Notes: a model not told the origin generated them from the letters alone. A stretch of 33,094 nucleotides of DNA from CADCTM01 sp049671305 (GCA_049671305.1 JBATUR010000003.1:1-33094), one strand, 5' to 3'. Positions 23,368 to 32,547 are shown, counted from the first letter of the stretch. Program-made: numbers and translations.

Positions 23368-24858
23368 TTAATTTTCACTGTCGGTTTGTAGAGCAGCAAA
23401 TAATTTTTCAGTTTCGGATTGTTCTCCGTTTGTGTCTTCTTTGACTTCAAAGGTAACGTTGCAAGCCTTGGGTTGTTCTAACACAGTTAGACAAAGCTCT
23501 GCTATATCTTCTCGGCTAACTTTGCCGCGAATATTATCACCTTGCTCAAAAACTAAAGCCTGATTTCCTGGTTCTTCTGTTAAGGCACAAGGGCGGATAA
23601 TTGTATAAAGAATGCCGCTTTCTCGCACCGCTTCTTCTCCCCGCAATTTCCAAGTTAGAATTCCTCCTAATTGGTCATTCATACGGACTGCGGGTGGTTC
23701 TTCTTCTAAGTTGATGCCGGGGCGTCCTGGACGAGTGACGCCTGCAGAACTAATCATGATAAATTGTGGCGAGGGTGAACCACCGTAAGCTTTGATTGAT
23801 TCTACTTGTAAGGAAAAGCCTCCGGCTGTAAATTTGGGATTTAGTTCTTTGTCGTATTCAAACTTACTCAGCATGAGCTGAAATGAGCTGATTTTACTGG
23901 GGTCGAGTGGCTCTGTAAAGTCCATTGTTTTGGCTCGAAATACCGGAGTTAAGCTATTAAAAGGAATGCGTACTGTTATCCAAGTATTGGCTTCGGTATC
24001 GAAGGAATAAGAATAGGCTACACCATCCCATTTCGGGTCAGTACGGATGAAGAATTTGTAGCGATTTCCATCACCTTTAACTCGCAGTTCAATACCTTGA
24101 TATTCTGATAAATCTAAGGGATGTTCAAAATTTTTGGTACGGACAGATACGAAACCGCCGGAGTTTTCTGTTGAGACGTTGCCTGTAAATAAGGCGGTAT
24201 TTTCTGTTAGTTGAATACTGCTTTGACTAACTCCTCCCATTACAACATCATCCACTGCACCCCAAGTTTCTTTAATGTCGTTGGTGGGATGTGTAAAATC
24301 AAAGATTAGTGTTTCGTTTGATGGTGTATTTTTTAGTTGTTTGGCGGCAGCTTGCACTAAGTTTTTGATACCTTGATAGTCTACGATTTCTGGACTATCT
24401 ACAACTTCTGGCAGATAAAATTTAATGCCTTGATAGTATTTTGCACGGTCAGGTGTATCGCCTCCAACAGGTTGAACTTTGACACCTGTGCAACAAATTA
24501 CGGCAGAGACGTTTTCCATTAATTCTGGAGTTAGTGTCTCTGGTATGGTGATATCTGCCTCAAACAATTCTACTTGGTCGCCGAGGATTTCCCGCGCTTT
24601 TTGAGCATCGCGGATGAGGGCACGGACTTGATAATTACGCTCAACTAAACGTCGTACAACTCGCTTACCAACGCCACCAGTTGCACCTGCTACTAATACT
24701 ACTTGCATTTTTATGCCTCTACTCTGGCTTGATTTTTGATTATTTTCACGATTTGTAAATAGCTGCTGTAGCCAATTAATGATGGGGATGACCTCAAAAT
24801 AGGTCAGGGTTTGTAAAAATCTACCAGCGTCCCATTGGGAGCGATTTTGGTTCGTCAC
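23368..24858 (-). CDS. Atypical SDR with inserted CIA30 domain (HCF173-like)
   Basis: In this 496-aa protein a Rossmann NAD(P)-binding domain is split by a CIA30 (complex I intermediate-associated 30) domain. Nucleotide motif GATGGVGKRV is at about 58-67. The CIA30 beta-sandwich runs from LIFDFTHP (about 184) to about 360, including WGAVDDVVMGGVSQSS and the later GGFSLQVESIKAYG. The fold then resumes with FIMISSAGVTRPG and IRPCALTEEPG. The SDR YxxxK is not intact: ILTWK around 400-404 has no Tyr. The architecture matches plant HCF173, an atypical SDR needed for psbA translation and PSII assembly; by analogy this could serve PSII biogenesis or RNA binding. The start is GTG, with AAGGA 8 nt upstream. 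A 50-residue N-terminal extension precedes the Rossmann strand. Confidence 0.85.
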   Translation of the reverse strand: MTNQNRSQWDAGRFLQTLTYFEVIPIINWLQQLFTNRENNQKSSQSRGIKMQVVLVAGATGGVGKRVVRRLVERNYQVRALIRDAQKAREILGDQVELFEADITIPETLTPELMENVSAVICCTGVKVQPVGGDTPDRAKYYQGIKFYLPEVVDSPEIVDYQGIKNLVQAAAKQLKNTPSNETLIFDFTHPTNDIKETWGAVDDVVMGGVSQSSIQLTENTALFTGNVSTENSGGFVSVRTKNFEHPLDLSEYQGIELRVKGDGNRYKFFIRTDPKWDGVAYSYSFDTEANTWITVRIPFNSLTPVFRAKTMDFTEPLDPSKISSFQLMLSKFEYDKELNPKFTAGGFSLQVESIKAYGGSPSPQFIMISSAGVTRPGRPGINLEEEPPAVRMNDQLGGILTWKLRGEEAVRESGILYTIIRPCALTEEPGNQALVFEQGDNIRGKVSREDIAELCLTVLEQPKACNVTFEVKEDTNGEQSETEKLFAALQTDSEN

Positions 24859-25133
24859 AACGGTTATCCTTGCCTGTTTATTTCCAGTGTATCTTGATTT
24901 GCTAGGCAGGGAATTTGCTCATAAATTTAATAGTTGGGTAAGTTAAGATTTGCGACTTTATGCACATCTTTTGGTAAATGTCAAAAGTAATTTCAATAAA
25001 TATTTCTTTAGATAGAGTGATTGTTGTGGATAAAGCGACCAACATGGCATAGTATGCATCTACTTCTAAAGACATTGCTTGGTTACAGGCTTTGGTTTTT
25101 AGATCATGACCGAGGGATTAATAGTTTTGTCGA

Positions 25134-25165
25134 TGTCCAACCTCGTGGCTGAGGTTAATTGGACA
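25134..25165 (+). promoter_or_regulatory. Leader hairpin upstream of the small hypothetical gene
   Basis: TGTCCAACCTC (25134-25144) pairs with GAGGT...TGGACA (25151-25165) with a 4-nt bulge and a 6-nt loop. It lies 114 bp before ATG 25279, in the otherwise empty gap from 24859 to 25278 that also carries the SDR-CIA30 promoter on the other strand. There is no T-run, so it is a structured leader or a protein site rather than a terminator. Confidence 0.45.
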
Positions 25166-25278
25166 TTGTGTCTTCATTGAGGGTTTGTGAATATCCAATT
25201 TGTTGGCATAACAAACTCTTATTCGCTTATTTTTTCAGTACTTTCTTACTGTTTGTATTAGATCAGGGAAAAATCACA

Positions 25279-25599
25279 ATGGCAGACTCTAAAGATTTTA
25301 AGGTTTTGGCTCATCAAGAGCTTGATTTACCTCTTTCTGAGGCGCTGGCAGAAAAAACGCAGCAATATCAAGATGTAATTCCAGAAGAGGTGCTTGATTT
25401 ATTAGAAGAAGCGGTTGAGACTTATGTTGTGCTTGAGCCGACTCTTCCTAATAATCTGCGGCGCAATGCTAAAAAAGAAATTGAGTTTTTCCTAACACTT
25501 TATAAGGAGAAAATCAAGAAGTATTTTCATATCCAAAATCCCCAGCCACCGCAGAAGATTCGTCGGCTTTTAGCCTGTTTTGGCACTGAAGGCAAGTGA
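25279..25599 (+). CDS. Hypothetical protein (106 aa)
   Basis: I do not recognise the family. The 106-aa soluble protein begins MADSKDFKVLAHQEL. It has an acidic helical centre (VIPEEVLDLLEEAVETYVVLE) and a basic end with KKEIEFFLTLYKEKIKKYF, and no membrane segment or metal motif. The frame is open back to TTG 25159, but AGGGA at 25265-25269 lies 9 nt before ATG 25279, which is the better start. It is followed 72 bp later by the alpha/beta hydrolase on the same strand and might share a transcript. Confidence 0.65.
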   Translation: MADSKDFKVLAHQELDLPLSEALAEKTQQYQDVIPEEVLDLLEEAVETYVVLEPTLPNNLRRNAKKEIEFFLTLYKEKIKKYFHIQNPQPPQKIRRLLACFGTEGK

Positions 25600-25671
25600 A
25601 AAATAGCTAAGTTGAAAGTATTTCTGTTGGGAGATAAAATTTAAAAAGTATCAGGAGTAATTGCAGGATAA

Positions 25672-26589
25672 ATGCTTCAATTTCAACCACCTGGTTTTGG
25701 ACAAAAAGTAGTTAATACTTCCTTGGGTTCGATGGTGTACTATACCCCTATCGCCTCTCCTTGGACAATAATTACGGCAAAAGATAAGTTACCTACGCTG
25801 GTTTTTTTACATAACTTTGGTGGTGGTGCTTCTGCTTATGAGTGGTCAAAAGTTTATCCTGCATTTGCTCCGAATTACCGCATTATTGCACCTGATTTGA
25901 TTGGTTGGGGGCAGTCGGCTCATCCAATTCGGGATTATCAGGTGAGTGATTATTTAACCACATTAGGTGAGTTTATTTCACAAGTCTCTGAGACACCTGT
26001 TACTGTGGTTGCTTCTTCTTTAACTGCTGCTTTAGTCGTGCGTTTGGCAATTGAGCGCCCAGAGTTATTTAAAGCACTATTTCTAGTTTGTCCTTCTGGG
26101 TTTGATGACTTTGGGCAAAGTGCTGGACGTAGATTACCTCTTAATTTAATTAGAATACCTTTTTTAAACAGTTTAGTTTACAGTTTAGGTGCGACTAATG
26201 ATGTTGCGGTGCGTAATTTTTTGGTACAGTTTCTATTTGCTAATCCTCAATTGGTAACGACAGAAATGGTAGCCGCTTATTTGGCTTCGGCACAACAACC
26301 GAATGCAGAGTATGCGGCGCTGGCTTTTTTACGAGGAGATCTTTATTTTGATTTGCCGTTATATATTGATCAATTAAATATACCTTCTGTGATTTTTTGG
26401 GGAGAAAGAGCACAGTTTACTCGTGTCAATTTAGGTAAGCGCTTGGCTCGTTTAAATCCGCAGGCGGTGAGAGGTTTTGAAGTAATAGAAAATACGGGAA
26501 TCTTGCCTCATTTAGAGCAGCCTGCGGTATTTGTGGGATTATTAGAACGTTATTTACAGTTGCTAGAAGTTACAGGAACTTCTCATTAA
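25672..26589 (+). CDS. Alpha/beta-fold hydrolase
   Basis: A 305-aa protein with the alpha/beta-hydrolase core. The oxyanion segment LHNFGGGASAYEW is at 46-58, and IIAPDLIGWGQS at 71-82. The nucleophile elbow is VVASSLTAAL, with Ser116 in an A-S-S-L-T context rather than the usual GxSxG. The C-terminal His280 is in ILPHLEQP. The acid probably lies near IFWGERAQF (about 241-249). Related cyanobacterial proteins are annotated as hydrolases or esterases without a known substrate. No signal peptide. AGGA lies upstream of the ATG at short distance. The unusual elbow leaves activity uncertain. Confidence 0.85.
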   Translation: MLQFQPPGFGQKVVNTSLGSMVYYTPIASPWTIITAKDKLPTLVFLHNFGGGASAYEWSKVYPAFAPNYRIIAPDLIGWGQSAHPIRDYQVSDYLTTLGEFISQVSETPVTVVASSLTAALVVRLAIERPELFKALFLVCPSGFDDFGQSAGRRLPLNLIRIPFLNSLVYSLGATNDVAVRNFLVQFLFANPQLVTTEMVAAYLASAQQPNAEYAALAFLRGDLYFDLPLYIDQLNIPSVIFWGERAQFTRVNLGKRLARLNPQAVRGFEVIENTGILPHLEQPAVFVGLLERYLQLLEVTGTSH

Positions 26590-26813
26590 TTATCTGCCTA
26601 ACTTACTAAGAATAAAAGAACAAAGGAAGCCGCATACTGTCATTAATCCAGCCAAATCATGAGCTTGCTCAAAAGCTTCAAGAATCATGGCAGAATTGTG
26701 CAGGCAATTGTGCGAGCAAAGACAAAGTAGCCCAACATGGCTCAGATTTACTAATTTGAGCCAACGACAAATCCCCAGAATCCGGCTTCTAACCAAAGAG
26801 GAATGAAATACCT
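26590..26813 (-). pseudogene. Decayed ZIP-family metal transporter remnant
   Basis: Two fragments of an apparent ZIP transporter lie in different minus-strand frames. From 26804 down, one frame reads IPLWLEAGFWGFVVGSN and then stops (TAG at 26753-26751), like the first helix of cyanobacterial ZIP proteins. Further down, another frame reads ILEAFEQAHDLAGLMTV and on to the stop at 26590, resembling the last helix (LPEAYExxGxLxGLxTVxGF). The ~200 residues between are gone and there is no start codon for the first fragment. I infer internal deletion and decay. A 68-aa frame across the second piece is open but is unlikely to be a gene. Confidence 0.5.
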
Positions 26814-26922
26814 AAACTTTTAAAAAATCAGTGTTGTAGATTTGGTAAATTATTTTTTACTCTAACATCATACATAAGATGTAATCTTACTAAGTAAGTA
26901 ATTTAGCTTGGCAGAAAAATTG

Positions 26923-28584
26923 ATGAAAATAAAAACTTTTGAAAATAGTCTATCCAGAGTATGGCTAGCCTTTTTCGTTATTTTGTTAGCGATTGGCATC
27001 TTTTTTCGGTTTGCAAATCTTGAATACAAAACCTATTGGCATGATGAAGTTTATACCTCAATGCGGGCGGCTGGCTATACTCGTCAAAAAATTGATCAAG
27101 AAATTTTTGACAACCGAATTATTGCAGCAGGAGAGTTACAAAAATTTCAGCGTATCAAACCTCAAAGCACTGCCGTGGATACAATTCGCTCATTAGCTAC
27201 TGAAGATCCGCAGCATCCGCCTTTCTACTTTTTGATAGCACGTTTTTGGATGCAAATGTTTGGTAGTTCCCTAACCGCATCACGTAGTTTGCCGGCATTA
27301 CTAAGCCTTCTAGGTTTGCCTTTAATGTATAAGTTGGGGTTAGAGCTTTTTGACTCACGACTGGCGGCAATGCTAGCGGCAACACTTTTGGCTTTGTCTC
27401 CTTTTGATATTTTATTTGCCCAGACAGCAAGGCAATATAGTTTGTTGACGGTGGTAGTAATTGCTAGTAGTTTTTCGCTACTTTTGGCTTTGCGTAAAGC
27501 GACTTGGCACTATTGGTTAGTTTATTCTCTAACAGGTGCTGTTGGATTATATACTCATCCTTTTTTTGGACTGACTTTAATTGCTCACGGTGTCTATGTA
27601 TTGCTTTTAAATTTACAGCTAAATTTTTATAGTTCTCGATTTCAGATATCAAGTACTTTGTGGCATTATTTATTAGCAATGATAGTAACTTTGGGATTAT
27701 ATAGCCCTTGGTTATTTGTCCTAGCGACTAATTATCAACAAGCCTTAGCTACAACAAATTGGGCAAGTCTACCAGTAGATGTTATTTATCTAACTAAGCT
27801 TTGGACGCTGAGTTTTAGTTCACTATTTTTTGACTTGGATTTTGGTTTCAATAATATCCAAACTTATCTACCTAGAGCTTTGATAATAATCTTAATTGTA
27901 GCAGGAATTTATCAAGTTTGTCGCAAGACTAATCCCAAAACTTGGCTATTTATTTTAACAACAATTTTTGTACCATTTCTCATCTTAGCTGTACCAGATT
28001 TGCTGTTGGGAGGGAAGCGATCAGCAGTGACGCGCTATCTTATTTCCTGCTTTCCTGGTGTACAATTAGCTGTTGCTTTTTTACTAGCTGATAGACTGTT
28101 GGTTGGGCAATGGATTTGGCGAGGGATAATGGTTTTATTGTTCACCGGTAGTATTGCTTCTTGTACGGTTAGTGCCTTTTCTGATACTTGGTGGAGTAAG
28201 GATTTAAGCTATTTTAATCCGATTGTCGCTAAGGCAATTAATGCCGAAACAAATCAACCAATAATCAGTGAAATTGGCGATGATTTTACAAATACTGGAG
28301 ATTTAATTTCTTTAAGCTATATGTTGCGTCAGGATACTCCCATGTATCTGCTAAAACAACCCTTTAATTCTCAATTGCTACAAGCTTATTCAGCTCCTTT
28401 AGTATTTCGTCCTTCCCAACAGCTTTGTCAAGCATTGGAGCAAAAACAAATTAGACTAGAGTCAGTCTTTCCACCAGGTAGGTTATGGCGTTTACGGAGA
28501 TTTCTCAGTCGTAGCAAAGGCTTAAATGCTAGTAAGATGTTATCATGTTCTGATTTGCAGAGTCAATCAGAACGCAAGTATTAA
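26923..28584 (+). CDS. GT39-like membrane glycosyltransferase
   Basis: This ~553-aa polytopic protein is of the GT-C/PMT (GT39, ArnT-like) type, which transfers sugar from a polyprenyl-phosphate carrier at the extracytoplasmic face. After the first helix comes the acidic catalytic motif YWHDEVYTS, with D46 and E47 counted from TTG 26908. About 10-12 hydrophobic helices follow, with GLYTHPFFGL and AVTRYLISCFPGVQLAVAF as recognisable family segments. ATG 26923 is preferred over TTG 26908. It is followed after 11 bp by a second GT39-like gene, so the two are probably co-transcribed. The acceptor is unknown: a cell-surface glycan or protein is likely. Confidence 0.83.
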   Translation: MKIKTFENSLSRVWLAFFVILLAIGIFFRFANLEYKTYWHDEVYTSMRAAGYTRQKIDQEIFDNRIIAAGELQKFQRIKPQSTAVDTIRSLATEDPQHPPFYFLIARFWMQMFGSSLTASRSLPALLSLLGLPLMYKLGLELFDSRLAAMLAATLLALSPFDILFAQTARQYSLLTVVVIASSFSLLLALRKATWHYWLVYSLTGAVGLYTHPFFGLTLIAHGVYVLLLNLQLNFYSSRFQISSTLWHYLLAMIVTLGLYSPWLFVLATNYQQALATTNWASLPVDVIYLTKLWTLSFSSLFFDLDFGFNNIQTYLPRALIIILIVAGIYQVCRKTNPKTWLFILTTIFVPFLILAVPDLLLGGKRSAVTRYLISCFPGVQLAVAFLLADRLLVGQWIWRGIMVLLFTGSIASCTVSAFSDTWWSKDLSYFNPIVAKAINAETNQPIISEIGDDFTNTGDLISLSYMLRQDTPMYLLKQPFNSQLLQAYSAPLVFRPSQQLCQALEQKQIRLESVFPPGRLWRLRRFLSRSKGLNASKMLSCSDLQSQSERKY

Positions 28585-28595
28585 TTTGCCTAAAA

Positions 28596-31106
28596 TTGAG
28601 TAGATTTGTGATAGAAAAAAAGCAAAATAGACAGTTGAGCGAACCGCTGACATTAGGGATAATTTGGTTAATAGCTGCTATATGCGATCGCCTTTGGATT
28701 GTCATCGATCATGGCGTACCAGCCTGGGATCAAACTAATCATCTCACAGGTTCCTTAAACTATTTAAAAGCATTACAAAATATTCAACTTTTCTCAGCTC
28801 AATGGTGGCAAAGCTTCTGGACGCTTTCATCTAAATATCCACCCTTAACCTATATTTCTACTGCTCCTTTTCAACAAATCTTTGGCACTAGTCCCGATAT
28901 TGCGACTCTGGTTAATTTATTATTTACTGCTATTTTAATTGGCAGTGTATACGGACTTGGTAAACATTTATTCGGTTCAAAAGCAGGTTTTTGGGCTGTA
29001 GTTACTTGTCTATTATTACCCAGACTTTATCTAATTCGTTTAGATTATTTGCTTGATTATCCCCTAACAGCATTAGTTACAGCTAGTTTCTATTGTCTAA
29101 CAGTTTGGCGAGATACAAAAAAGCAACCGCAAGGGTGGCGTTGGGCATTAAGTTTTGGTTTCTGCTTTGGTTTAGCAATGATGACAAAGCAGAGTGTATT
29201 ATGGTTTCTATTTGTGCCGATTTTAAGGCTATTAATCATAAATTTAGTACAGCAAAAATGGAGGCAATTTTTTCAATTAAGTGGTGGATTACTACTATCT
29301 ATATTAATATTTGGTTCCTGGTATCGTACTAACTGGATTTTCTTTTTAAGTGCTGAACAAAGAGGTATTGTTGAGTCAGCAATTACGGAAGGAGATCCTC
29401 CTTTAAGTACTCTTGCCGCTTGGACACATTATTGGTACGACTTACCTAGTGCTGTTTCTTTTCCATTACTAATAGTGCCTTTAGTAGGTTTTTTATTGTC
29501 TTTTGTAATAGGTATTAAAAAAATCGAATTTAGAAAAACTAAAATTGTTAAAATTAAAGACAATCCTACTGCAATTTCCAAATTATGTTGGCTGATTTTT
29601 TATTTAGTCAGTTCTTATTTAATCTGTTCAGCAATTGTTAATAAAAACCCACGCTATATTATGCCCTACCTGCCAATTTTATCGGTAGTGTTAGGCTATG
29701 GCTTTAGTTTATTTCCCCAAAAATTACGATTAGTACCCTGGATAACTGTTGGTTTTGCTTTTATACTGATGTGCTTGAATCTTTTTCCCATTGGAGGAAT
29801 TGCAGGTAATTATTTAACTAACACATTCAGCCCCAAGGATCAAAATTATCCTTATGTGGGCAAATGGCATCATACTCAAGTAATAGAAGAAATTATTCGC
29901 AGCGAACCTCAACTACAAGCAACAATAGGCGTTTTGCCAAGAACAGCACAAATTAATAATCATAATGTTAATTATTATGGGGCATTACAAAATTTTCAGG
30001 TATATGGACGTGAGGCAGGTACTCGGAAGAAGTTTTTAGAACAAGATCAGCGATCGCTTTCTTGGTTCCTCACAAAAACAGGTAATCAAGGTGCTCCCAA
30101 AGAAGCTCAAGTTTTGATGGTTCAAAGTGTCGAAAAAAATCCATATTTTCAAATTCAAAAAAGCTGGAACTTACCAGATAATAGTATACTTAAACTTTAT
30201 CATCGCATCAAGCCAAACCTACAAGTTAAGCCAATATCGCAAGCAATATCTAAAGTAAAATTAGAACAAGTAATTGTGCCACAACAAGCGCCTCCAGGGA
30301 CACCTGTACCAGTTAGTTATCAATGGTCAGGTTCTTGGGAGCAATTGCAATCTGGTATTGTTTTACTAACATGGCAACAAAATAAGCAAAGATGGTTACA
30401 TGATCATGCGATCGCTTTTGGTAAATTGCATTCAGGCAACTTAAAACCTAACCAATTACAAAACAGTTTTCAGGTAATTGAACAAACAGCAATGTTGCCA
30501 ACAGCAGATATTGCGGCAGGAGACTATACCCTGCAAGCGACTTATTTAAACCGCGAAACTGGAGAAAATTATCCAATAACCGTACCGCCTGTAACTCTAA
30601 AAATTGCTCCTAATACACCTGCAACACCGGCGCCAGAATTAGATTTAGTAACTCAATTACGTGCCTTAGCAATTAGCTTGCCCAAAGGGCGGAGTGCCTT
30701 AGAAAAAATATTTGATGAAATTGGCAGAATTAATCAATATGACCCGGTTCAAGACTATACAATTGCCGCACAACGTGCTTTAGAATATCGCCTGCAACAG
30801 GAACCACAAAACCGCGAATTTGCCTATAATTTGGCATTTTCTAATATTTTACGCCGTGATGCAGACCAGGCAATAGCGGCATTAAAAAAAGTGGTATTTT
30901 TAGATGCCAAAAATCCTTATGCTCATGCTTATCTAGCTTTTGTATACCTCTATCAATGGCGTGGGAAAGCGGCACAGGAGGCGCTAGAACCGGCTTTGGC
31001 ACTAAATGGTAAGATTCCAGAAGTGAAGGCACTTTCGGGAGTGGCAGCGCTGTTGCAGGGCAATATTTTTAAAGCCTGGGATTTGTTGCAGGGAGTAAAG
31101 CTTTGA
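28596..31106 (+). CDS. GT39-like glycosyltransferase with C-terminal Ig-like and TPR region
   Basis: The 836-aa protein has a GT-C membrane domain (about 15-410, about ten helices). An acidic first loop contains DHGVPAWDQTNHL (D38, D45). A soluble part follows: about 430-550 of unclear fold, an Ig/beta-sandwich-like segment (about 555-675, PPGTPVPVSYQWSGSW), and two or three TPR-like helical repeats (about 760-836, FAYNLAFSNILRRDADQAIAAL). The start is TTG 28596 or GTG 28608, without a clear Shine-Dalgarno. The usual GT39 enzyme is ~500-550 aa, so the C-terminal half is an addition. It lies 11 bp after the first glycosyltransferase. TPRs suggest assembly with partner proteins. Confidence 0.8.
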   Translation: MSRFVIEKKQNRQLSEPLTLGIIWLIAAICDRLWIVIDHGVPAWDQTNHLTGSLNYLKALQNIQLFSAQWWQSFWTLSSKYPPLTYISTAPFQQIFGTSPDIATLVNLLFTAILIGSVYGLGKHLFGSKAGFWAVVTCLLLPRLYLIRLDYLLDYPLTALVTASFYCLTVWRDTKKQPQGWRWALSFGFCFGLAMMTKQSVLWFLFVPILRLLIINLVQQKWRQFFQLSGGLLLSILIFGSWYRTNWIFFLSAEQRGIVESAITEGDPPLSTLAAWTHYWYDLPSAVSFPLLIVPLVGFLLSFVIGIKKIEFRKTKIVKIKDNPTAISKLCWLIFYLVSSYLICSAIVNKNPRYIMPYLPILSVVLGYGFSLFPQKLRLVPWITVGFAFILMCLNLFPIGGIAGNYLTNTFSPKDQNYPYVGKWHHTQVIEEIIRSEPQLQATIGVLPRTAQINNHNVNYYGALQNFQVYGREAGTRKKFLEQDQRSLSWFLTKTGNQGAPKEAQVLMVQSVEKNPYFQIQKSWNLPDNSILKLYHRIKPNLQVKPISQAISKVKLEQVIVPQQAPPGTPVPVSYQWSGSWEQLQSGIVLLTWQQNKQRWLHDHAIAFGKLHSGNLKPNQLQNSFQVIEQTAMLPTADIAAGDYTLQATYLNRETGENYPITVPPVTLKIAPNTPATPAPELDLVTQLRALAISLPKGRSALEKIFDEIGRINQYDPVQDYTIAAQRALEYRLQQEPQNREFAYNLAFSNILRRDADQAIAALKKVVFLDAKNPYAHAYLAFVYLYQWRGKAAQEALEPALALNGKIPEVKALSGVAALLQGNIFKAWDLLQGVKL

Positions 31107-31233
31107 TGCGCTTTTTCTGGATTAAACCGAAAAAATTTTAAAATATATTGTGGGAGTTTTCAACTATAGATAAATAGATGGTTGAATTGAAATTGCTAGC
31201 TTATTAAAATTTTACTTTTAAGGAGTTGAAGGA

Positions 31234-32547
31234 GTGCAAACTAATCTTGATGCGTTTTGGATGCCGTTTACAGCAAACCGTCAATTTAAAACAAATCCCC
31301 GTTTATTAACCGCAGCGAAAGGGATGTTTTATACCTCTCATGATGGGCGGCAAATATTAGATGGAGTTGCAGGTTTATGGTGTGTAAATGCAGGGCATTG
31401 TCATCCAAAAATCGTGGAAGCTATTCAAAAACAAGTAGCAACTATGGACTTTGCCCCAACGTTTCAAATGGGGCATCCTGGGGTTTTTGAATTGGCGCAA
31501 CGCTTGGTTGAAATGATGCCTGAAAGCAATTTTGATCGGGTGTTTTTTACAAATTCTGGTTCCGAGTCGGTAGATACAGCACTGAAAATTGCGATCGCCT
31601 ATCATCGTCTTAGAGGTGAAGGTTCTCGCACCCGCTTAATTGGACGAGAACGCGGCTATCATGGCGTTGGTTTTGGCGGTATTTCAGTTGGTGGAATTGC
31701 CGCAAATCGTAAGTTTTTTGGTAGTTTAATTCCTGGTGTCGATCATCTTCCCCATACTCACAACCTGGAACATAATGCTTTTAGTCGCGGACAACCGCAG
31801 TGGGGCGAACATTTGGCAGATGAATTGGAACGCCTGGTAATGTTACATGATGCCTCAACAATTGCGGCAGTTATTGTTGAACCTGTTGCCGGTTCAACAG
31901 GTGTTTTAATTCCGCCGATTGGCTATTTACAACGCTTACGAGAAATTTGTGATAAATATGGTATTCTCCTGATTTTTGATGAAGTAATCACCGGTTTTGG
32001 ACGTTTGGGCAAAAGTTTTGCCACCGAATATTTTGGCGTCACTCCCGATTTAGTGGCAGTCGCCAAGGGCATTACTAGCGGTACAATTCCGATGGGTGCA
32101 GTGTTTACGCGCCAAGGGATTTATGATGCTTTTATGGATGCAGCTAATGAAGGTGCGATCGAATTATTCCACGGTTACACTTATTCTGGACATCCGGCAG
32201 CTTGTGCGGCGGCGTTGGCAACTCTTGAGGTTTATCAGGAAGAAGGTTTATTTGCTCATGCCGATCATCTTGCCAGTTATTGGCAAGATTGTATCCATGC
32301 CTTGCAAGATTTGCCCCACGTCATTGATATTCGCAACCTAGGACTTGTTGGGGCAATTGAGTTGGAACCTTTGCCAGAAAAGCCTTCTGTCCGGGCTATG
32401 GACTGCCTCCAGCGCTGTTATGACCGGGGTTTGCTGATTCGCACCACCGGAGACATAATTGCTCTCTCACCGCCTTTAATTGTTGAGAAAGACCAAATTG
32501 AGCAAATATTTGAGGTCTTGTCGGATGTGTTGCGAAATTTACCTTAA
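31234..32547 (+). CDS. Omega-amino acid--pyruvate aminotransferase (class III)
   Basis: This 437-aa PLP enzyme of aminotransferase class III is closest in pattern to beta-alanine:pyruvate transaminase. Motifs include FTNSGSESVDTALK (phosphate and PLP cup), GYHGVGFGG, the acidic pair D249/E250 in LLIFDEVITGFGRLG, and Lys278 in AVAKGITSGTIPMGAV, the PLP Schiff-base lysine. Length is normal for the family. The GTG start at 31234 has AAGGAG at 31220-31225 with an 8-nt spacer. It is preceded by a 127-bp AT-rich gap, so it probably has its own promoter. Likely roles are beta-alanine or other omega-amino acid (GABA, polyamine-derived) catabolism. The exact amine donor cannot be read from sequence. 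Confidence 0.88.
   Translation: MQTNLDAFWMPFTANRQFKTNPRLLTAAKGMFYTSHDGRQILDGVAGLWCVNAGHCHPKIVEAIQKQVATMDFAPTFQMGHPGVFELAQRLVEMMPESNFDRVFFTNSGSESVDTALKIAIAYHRLRGEGSRTRLIGRERGYHGVGFGGISVGGIAANRKFFGSLIPGVDHLPHTHNLEHNAFSRGQPQWGEHLADELERLVMLHDASTIAAVIVEPVAGSTGVLIPPIGYLQRLREICDKYGILLIFDEVITGFGRLGKSFATEYFGVTPDLVAVAKGITSGTIPMGAVFTRQGIYDAFMDAANEGAIELFHGYTYSGHPAACAAALATLEVYQEEGLFAHADHLASYWQDCIHALQDLPHVIDIRNLGLVGAIELEPLPEKPSVRAMDCLQRCYDRGLLIRTTGDIIALSPPLIVEKDQIEQIFEVLSDVLRNLP

Noticed and set aside
26590..26796. 68-codon minus-strand frame taken as an intact small gene
   Set aside because: Only its second half is protein-like (a ZIP C-terminus), while the matching N-terminal piece lies in another frame. 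A pseudogene explains it better.
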